A stretch of DNA of 30,186 nucleotides from an uncultured Lachnospiraceae bacterium (lineage in GTDB: Bacteria; Bacillota; Clostridia; Lachnospirales; Anaerotignaceae), in NCBI GenBank assembly GCA_944384285.1, contig CALWSX010000167.1:1-30186 (forward strand). Direction: 5' to 3'. Each line of letters begins with the position of its first letter. The first letter of the stretch is position 1. The notes under the pieces are model-generated. The model had not been told where the DNA came from, did not search any database, and saw only the letters and a program-made list of their open reading frames with translations. The position numbers and the translations under genes are program-made. This document shows, piece after piece, positions 25,732-30,186 of this stretch.

Positions 25732-27474
25732 ATGAAGATATTGCTTTTAGCTATAAATGCTAAGTTTTTACATTCATCACTTGCTATAAGGAGTCTTTTA
25801 AAATATTCTGAAATTTATTCAGAACATATAGAATTTTTCGAGTTCACTATAAATCAAAGTGAAGATTTTGTGTTATCTGAGATATATTTAAAAAAACCGG
25901 ATATAGTTTGTTTTTCCTGTTATATATGGAATATAGAATTTGTACTTTCTTTATCAGATAATTTGAAAAAAATACTTCCTAATTTAAAAATAGTTTTAGG
26001 TGGACCTGAAGTAAGTTATAATTCGGAGGAAATTTTAAGAAATCACGAATCTATAGATGTAGTTATTTCTGGAGAAGGTGAAAAAACTTTTTTTGAACTT
26101 TCTGAATTTTTTATAGAGAATAAAAACAGTTTAGATAACATATTAGGTATTACATACAGGAAAAATAAAGAAGTTATTAAAAATGCTCCTCAAATTCCAT
26201 TAAATCTTGATGAAATACCATTTGCTTATGATAATCTTACAGGACTTGAAAATCGCATCATTTATTATGAAACCCAAAGGGGTTGTCCGTTTAACTGCCA
26301 ATATTGCATGTCATCACTTGAAAAAGGTGTGAGATTTTTGTCTTGGGAAAGAGTAAAAAGCGATCTTGATTTTTTCTTAAAAAATAATGTAAAACAGGTC
26401 AAATTTGTTGACAGAACTTTTAATTGCAACAAAGACCATGCTCTTAAAATATGGAAATATTTAATGGAAAATGATAATGGTTTTACTAATTTTCATATGG
26501 AAATTAAAGCCGAACTTATAGACGATGAAGAAATAAGTGTTTTAAGAAATGCAAGAGAAGGTCTTTTTCAATTTGAAATAGGGGTACAGTCAACAAATAA
26601 ACAAACAACAAGTGCAATTAAAAGAGCGGATAATTTTGAAAAACTTAAATATGTTGTAAAAGAAATAAAAAAAGGTAAGAATATTCATCTTCATCTTGAC
26701 CTCATTGCAGGGCTTCCAAATGAGGGGTATGATTCTTTTGCAAAATCTTTTGATGATGTTTATAATCTTTCGCCGGAGCAGCTTCAGCTTGGTTTTTTAA
26801 AAATCTTAAAAGGTTCAGGGCTTGAGGAAGATTGTAATAAATATGGAATAGTTTATAGAAAGACAGCGCCATACGAAGTTTTGTTTACAAATGATTTAAG
26901 TTTTTTTGAAGTTTTAAAATTAAAAGGCATAGAAGAAAAGGTTGAAACATATTATAATTCGGGAAGGCTTTTAAACACAATCAGATTTTGTGAAAAATTC
27001 TTTTCGTCATCATTTAGATTTTATGAAAGCCTTTCAGAATATTTTATTTCAAATGATTATAATAAACAAAGTCATACAAAAGCAGAGTTATTTTTTATTT
27101 TCTTTAACTATGCAAAAACAAGACCAGAACTTACGGAAAATATTTCAATGGTAAGAGATTTAATTAAATTTGATATGTTAATTTGTGATAATTTAAGAAC
27201 TCTGCCAGATTGGACTTTGCCTTTTGATGATGTAACGATAAAGAAAAAGATATTTGATTTTTATGAAAGTGAAGAAAATATAAACAGGTATATTCCTCAT
27301 TTAAAATCTTTTTCAAAAAAACAACTCTCGAGAATTTGTCATATAGAAGTATTTGAAAATGATGTTGTTGGACTTAATAAAAATAAAACAGAAAATGGTA
27401 CAGCAATTTTATTTGATTATAATGACAAAACGGGAATAGATAAAGGCGCAAAATACAAAGTAATTGACCTGTAA
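25732..27474 (+). CDS. B12-binding-type radical SAM protein with DUF4080
   Basis: A 580-residue protein with three parts: an N-terminal Rossmann-like domain of the B12-binding type (residues about 1-130, start LLLAINAKFLHSSLAIRSL, then VLGGPEVSYN and SGEGEKTF), a radical SAM core with C185-x3-C189-x2-C192 (GCPFNCQYC) for the [4Fe-4S] cluster, and a C-terminal DUF4080-like region (about residues 390-580). No D-x-H-x2-G cobalamin ligand motif is visible, so cobalamin may be bound base-off or not at all. Proteins of this type are common in anaerobes and their substrates are unknown. It lies between UDG and nth on the same strand with short gaps, so all three may be co-transcribed. ATG 25732 follows AAGGGAT. 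Confidence 0.88.
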   Translation: MKILLLAINAKFLHSSLAIRSLLKYSEIYSEHIEFFEFTINQSEDFVLSEIYLKKPDIVCFSCYIWNIEFVLSLSDNLKKILPNLKIVLGGPEVSYNSEEILRNHESIDVVISGEGEKTFFELSEFFIENKNSLDNILGITYRKNKEVIKNAPQIPLNLDEIPFAYDNLTGLENRIIYYETQRGCPFNCQYCMSSLEKGVRFLSWERVKSDLDFFLKNNVKQVKFVDRTFNCNKDHALKIWKYLMENDNGFTNFHMEIKAELIDDEEISVLRNAREGLFQFEIGVQSTNKQTTSAIKRADNFEKLKYVVKEIKKGKNIHLHLDLIAGLPNEGYDSFAKSFDDVYNLSPEQLQLGFLKILKGSGLEEDCNKYGIVYRKTAPYEVLFTNDLSFFEVLKLKGIEEKVETYYNSGRLLNTIRFCEKFFSSSFRFYESLSEYFISNDYNKQSHTKAELFFIFFNYAKTRPELTENISMVRDLIKFDMLICDNLRTLPDWTLPFDDVTIKKKIFDFYESEENINRYIPHLKSFSKKQLSRICHIEVFENDVVGLNKNKTENGTAILFDYNDKTGIDKGAKYKVIDL

Positions 27475-27537
27475 TATTTTCATATAAAAATATATGATTG
27501 TAATAGGTAGTTATTGTTGTAATTAATAGGTGATAAG

Positions 27538-28173
27538 ATGGAAGAAAGAGTTAAAAAAATACTTGATTTATTGGATGAAAAATACGGAATAATAAAATGC
27601 TACCTTAATTATGAAAATACTGTACAGCTTTTGGTGGCTACGATTTTATCTGCAAGATGTACAGATGATATGGTAAATAAGGTTACAGAAAGTCTTTTCA
27701 AAAAATATAAAACAGCAGAGGATTTTGCGAATGCAGATATAAATGTTTTTGAGCAAGAAATAAGGAGCACAGGATTTTATAAAAACAAAGCAAAAAATAT
27801 AATACAATGCTGTAAAAAACTCGTATATGAATATGAAGGAAAAGTTCCTTCGGATATAGAGTCGCTTACATCTCTTGATGGAGTGGGAAGAAAAACGGCA
27901 AATGTAATAAGAGGCAACATATATGGAATTGAAAGTATTGTTGTGGATACCCATGTTAAAAGGATTTCTAAACAGCTTGGTTTAACAGAAAGCGATGATC
28001 CTGTAAAAATAGAGTATGATCTTATGAATGTGTTGCCAAAAGACCACTGGATTAGGATAAACACTCAACTTATAGCTCATGGCAGAAAAATATGCAAAGC
28101 ACCAAATCCAAAATGTGAAGATTGTTTTTTAAAACAGTATTGTAAAACATATGAAAAAAATATGAAAAATTAA
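27538..28173 (+). CDS. nth: Endonuclease III (DNA glycosylase/AP lyase)
   Basis: A 211-residue base-excision repair enzyme that removes oxidised pyrimidines and nicks the abasic site. The helix-hairpin-helix is LDGVGRKTANVI with catalytic Lys119; the catalytic Asp is Asp137 in VVDTHVKR (Lys120 and Asp138 in E. coli). The C-terminal [4Fe-4S] ligands follow the exact family spacing: C186-x6-C193-x2-C196-x5-C202. ATG 27538 follows AGGTGAT. It lies 63 bases after the radical SAM gene. No clear terminator follows; 28174-28454 is AT-rich and holds only scattered TGCACAAAA-like motifs and a weak GTTTTAG/CTAAAAC inverted repeat (28199-28246). Confidence 0.96.
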   Translation: MEERVKKILDLLDEKYGIIKCYLNYENTVQLLVATILSARCTDDMVNKVTESLFKKYKTAEDFANADINVFEQEIRSTGFYKNKAKNIIQCCKKLVYEYEGKVPSDIESLTSLDGVGRKTANVIRGNIYGIESIVVDTHVKRISKQLGLTESDDPVKIEYDLMNVLPKDHWIRINTQLIAHGRKICKAPNPKCEDCFLKQYCKTYEKNMKN

Positions 28174-28454
28174 TTGTATTTACATTTTTGATATTTTTGT
28201 TTTAGAAATTTTACTTTATATCTTTATATAATGTAGAAACTAAAACAGTCATATATAATTACTAACACTTGGATATTATTATTAAACAAACACATTTAAA
28301 TATGCACAAAAATATATATCAAATTTGTATACAAAATCAAATTTTGTTTCGTGTTAAATATATATTTGAACTCTATTGTGAATTTTACTAAATTCTAATT
28401 ATTTTTTATTGTGCAAACGAATAGTAAGATGTGTAAATTCCCGAAAGTGAATAA

Positions 28455-28498
28455 AGCGTGCACATTTTACTACCAAAGAACATAAAGTTGAGTATAAT
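28455..28498 (+). promoter_or_regulatory. Hemerythrin promoter with upstream activator-like element
   Basis: A perfect TATAAT is at 28493-28498 and no good -35 is seen. Instead AGCGTGCACATTTTACTAC (28455-28473) is centred 30 bp before the TATAAT, about position -42 from the likely transcript start. A 14-of-19 match to it occurs at the same distance before the glycyl radical enzyme gene. A weak -35 with an element at -42 is the classic layout of an activator-dependent (class II) promoter. Confidence 0.6.
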
Positions 28499-28515
28499 TG
28501 TAGGCATAGGATAGT

Positions 28516-28585
28516 AATTCTCCTTTAGCAAATATACGCAAAAAGAGAATTCACTCCTTGGCAGCTACATTTAAGTAGCGGCTAA
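28516..28585 (+). promoter_or_regulatory. Two hairpins in the hemerythrin leader
   Basis: AATTCTC (28516-28522) pairs with GAGAATT (28545-28551), extended by TTT/AAA around a bulged C. A second stem, TTGGC-A-GCTAC, loop ATTTAA, GTAGC-G-GCTAA (28558-28585), has one internal mismatch. Neither is followed by a T run, so they are not terminators. In an mRNA of a strongly expressed gene they may protect the 5' end. Confidence 0.5.
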
Positions 28586-28626
28586 AAATGTTTATATATT
28601 ATATTAATTTTTAGGAGGAGTTTATT

Positions 28627-29052
28627 ATGATTAGAGCAGCTTTCACACCAAGCTTAATTACAGGTGATCCATTTGTAGATGGTCAGCACAGACATCTTAT
28701 TTCTAAAATCAATGCTTTATTAGATGCTAAAGATGCAGATACAGCATTAAAAACACTTGACTTCTTAATCGCTTACACAGGATACCACTTCGCTATGGAA
28801 GAACAGATCATGGAAGAAAATCAGTATCCACAGCTTGCAGCTCATAAAGAAGTTCATGCTCAGCTCGTAGAAGACGTTAAAAAACTTCGTGACCTTCTTC
28901 AGGCAGAAGGCCCAACAGAAAACTTCATGAACCAGATTAATAATAAAGTTACAGACTGGTTATACAACCACATCAAAGGTGACGACCAGGCTTTCGCTGA
29001 ATACAAAAACATCAGACAGGGTGCTCAGTGCGGTATGGACAACATGCTTTAA
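28627..29052 (+). CDS. Bacteriohemerythrin
   Basis: A 141-residue four-helix-bundle protein that binds oxygen reversibly at a di-iron centre. All seven ligands are present in family order: His21 (in DGQHRHL), His54 and Glu58 (HFAMEE), His73 and His77 (HKEVH), His115 and Asp120 (HIKGDDQAF). It is a single domain with no signal peptide or receptor part, so it is a cytoplasmic oxygen carrier, store or scavenger. ATG 28627 follows AGGAGG. Codon use differs sharply from nth and the radical SAM gene: no ATA, and C-ending codons such as TTC, TAC, GAC and CAC are frequent, as in very highly expressed genes. It lies upstream of an oxygen-labile glycyl radical enzyme, which suggests a protective role. 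Confidence 0.95.
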   Translation: MIRAAFTPSLITGDPFVDGQHRHLISKINALLDAKDADTALKTLDFLIAYTGYHFAMEEQIMEENQYPQLAAHKEVHAQLVEDVKKLRDLLQAEGPTENFMNQINNKVTDWLYNHIKGDDQAFAEYKNIRQGAQCGMDNML

Positions 29053-29134
29053 TCTTTGAAACTTTTCAAGTATAGCACAAAATAAACGCATTTTGTACAG
29101 TCTAATTTCCGATTGTACTATACTAAATGCACAA

Positions 29135-29172
29135 AAAAAAGCTTATAATTAAGCAAAAATCGAAGCTTTTTT
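29135..29172 (+). terminator. Probable terminator after the hemerythrin gene
   Basis: AAAAAAGCTT (29135-29144) pairs with AAGCTTTTTT (29163-29172) across an 18-base loop, with T residues at the 3' side. An alternative inner hairpin (GCTTA-TAAT-TAAGC, 29141-29154) excludes the first. It separates the hemerythrin transcript from the next gene, which has its own promoter. Upstream, GCACAAAAT (29075-29083) and ATTTTGTAC (29090-29098) form another near-perfect inverted repeat of unknown role. Confidence 0.65.
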
Positions 29173-29201
29173 AAAGGCTTTGAACCTAACCTAGAAAAAA
29201 G

Positions 29202-29253
29202 AGTGTGCAAAATACACTACTCTTTAATTAATAAAAGAGTTATAATAACTCTT
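29202..29253 (+). promoter_or_regulatory. Promoter region of the glycyl radical enzyme gene with two palindromes
   Basis: AGTGTGCAAAATACACT (29202-29218) has arms AGTGT/ACACT and is centred 31 bp before a perfect TATAAT (29241-29246), close to -42. The TATAAT itself lies in a 19-bp palindrome, AAGAGTTATAATAACTCTT (29235-29253). There is no good -35. I infer an activator site upstream and a possible repressor site over the -10. A GGGAGG ribosome site follows at 29291. Confidence 0.6.
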
Positions 29254-29303
29254 GTAGTAAAAAACGTATGCAATATAAATTATTTAAAAAGGGAGGATTA
29301 TAA

Positions 29304-30186
29304 ATGAATACTAATGAAGCTAAAATGCAAGAAGTATTAAAAAGCCGTGGTATTGAAATGGCTGAAGAAATCATCGTTAAAGAGGAAATCCCAGAAGAAG
29401 CTTATGGTATCAAACAGTTAATGAAAACATACTATGTTCTCTTAAACACAGTAGATATCGAACTTACATACTGGTACAACAGAGTTTATTGGGAAAACAC
29501 AGATGAAATCCCAATGATCAGAAGAGCTAAAGCTTTAGCAGCTACATACGCTCACATTATCCCAACAATCCAGCCATACGAAAAACTCGTTATCAACAAA
29601 ACAAAATATGTTCGTGGTGCTTATCCATTCCCATGGGTATCATGTTCATTCTTCAATGCTCAGGCTGAAGCTCTCTTAGCTCAGGCTGCTGCACCTGCTA
29701 GATCAGAAGCTGACGAAATTTCTGTCGTAGCTGCTGGTGGTGGTATCGTAACACAGGACTTTGGTGAAGTTATTTCTCTCGCTAAAAAATTCGGTATCAG
29801 AAAAGAAAGTATCCCAGTACTCGTTAAAGCTTCAAAACCTTGGAAAGATGGTTCAGTAGAAGCTTTATCATACAAATACACAGATTTATTACCACACGCT
29901 GACGTATTCCACGCTGCTATGGACTCAGTTATCTGTATGTTCGACTCATTCTGTATCCCACAGGGTCGTGAAGTCATCAACTACTATGTTCCATTACAGT
30001 ATGGTTATGACAGAATCCTTGAAATCTGCGACGAAAAAATTGGCGAATTATTAGGTGAAGCTGGTACAGACGGTCTCCGTGGTATGGAAAGAGGCTACTA
30101 CTACATCGCTATCAAAGAATTCGTTAAAGGTATGCAGAGATGGTGCTTAAACTTCGTAAAACAGGCTAAATATCTTGCATCTATCG
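29304..30186 (+). CDS. Glycyl radical enzyme, arylacetate-decarboxylase-like (3' partial)
   Basis: The first 294 residues of a pyruvate-formate-lyase-type glycyl radical enzyme; the frame runs off the right edge. From memory of the family, the sequence follows 4-hydroxyphenylacetate decarboxylase HpdB closely: YWYNR, IPMIRRAKALAATYAHIIP, YPFPWVS, a GGG then V/I-T-x-D/S-FGEVIS stretch, FGIRKESIPVLVK, ICMFDS and PQGREVINYYVPL. These enzymes decarboxylate arylacetates to p-cresol, toluene or skatole through a radical. The catalytic Cys, Glu and glycyl-radical Gly lie beyond the edge, so the exact substrate and intactness cannot be judged, and other glycyl radical enzymes remain possible. The activating enzyme and any small subunit would lie outside. 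The ATG follows GGGAGG at seven bases. Codon use is strongly biased: about four fifths of Ile are ATC and none ATA. Confidence 0.85.
   Translation, partial: MNTNEAKMQEVLKSRGIEMAEEIIVKEEIPEEAYGIKQLMKTYYVLLNTVDIELTYWYNRVYWENTDEIPMIRRAKALAATYAHIIPTIQPYEKLVINKTKYVRGAYPFPWVSCSFFNAQAEALLAQAAAPARSEADEISVVAAGGGIVTQDFGEVISLAKKFGIRKESIPVLVKASKPWKDGSVEALSYKYTDLLPHADVFHAAMDSVICMFDSFCIPQGREVINYYVPLQYGYDRILEICDEKIGELLGEAGTDGLRGMERGYYYIAIKEFVKGMQRWCLNFVKQAKYLASI

Noticed and set aside
28500..28626. Riboswitch in the hemerythrin leader
   Set aside because: The two hairpins do not match any riboswitch class that I know and no terminator or sequestered ribosome site is seen.
29681..29980. A 99-codon minus-strand open frame inside the glycyl radical enzyme
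   Set aside because: It is opposite a clearly conserved coding region and has no ribosome site.

Overview
The window is AT-rich chromosomal DNA from a strictly anaerobic, Gram-positive Firmicute, most likely a gut-type member of the Clostridia. The signs are a sortase-anchored surface protein ending in a VKTGD sorting signal, the lon-engB and uvrB-uvrA gene pairs, a MepR/MepA-type drug-efflux pair, a PerR-type regulator, an iron-sulfur two-subunit serine dehydratase and an oxygen-sensitive glycyl radical enzyme. The species cannot be named from the sequence.

Layout. 1-8938: the 3' part of a giant cell-wall adhesin, still open at the left edge, with an acidic 15-residue repeat, about 17 CnaB-like beta-sandwich domains, a final isopeptide-type domain, a KPTPDPED stalk and a wall anchor. 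9181-14246: the uvrB-uvrA excision-repair operon behind a LexA-type SOS box. 14358-16212: a MATE efflux pump and its MarR-family regulator on the minus strand, with a perfect 18-bp palindromic operator. 16358-19366: the lon-engB operon. 19482-22504: a small acidic membrane protein, a divergent perR/trmL pair and a CNNM/CBS (CorC-like) membrane protein. 22561-24818, minus strand: secG, the serine dehydratase genes sdaAA and sdaAB, and a DUF1858 redox-disulfide protein. 24929-25122: a divergent intergenic region with six DnaA-box-like 9-mers. 25136-28173: a family-4-like uracil-DNA glycosylase without any cysteine, a B12-type radical SAM protein (DUF4080) and endonuclease III. 28455-30186: a bacteriohemerythrin and the 5' part of a glycyl radical enzyme of the arylacetate-decarboxylase type.

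Most of the middle is housekeeping: DNA repair (uvrBA, UDG, nth), proteolysis and ribosome assembly (lon, engB), tRNA modification (trmL), secretion (secG) and amino-acid fermentation (sdaAA/AB). The accessory ends are more unusual. At the right end the hemerythrin and the glycyl radical enzyme each have their own promoter, but both carry a similar GTGCA-centred element at the same distance (30-31 bp) from a perfect TATAAT. Both use codons unlike their neighbours, with no ATA and C-ending codons favoured, as expected of very highly expressed genes. I infer a co-regulated pair in which a di-iron oxygen-binding protein may guard an oxygen-labile radical enzyme.

Other points of note are the cysteine-free UDG, the DnaA-box cluster next to it, and a CNNM gene that lacks a plausible ATG and may start at ATT. 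No tRNA, rRNA, CRISPR array, transposase or prophage gene was seen.
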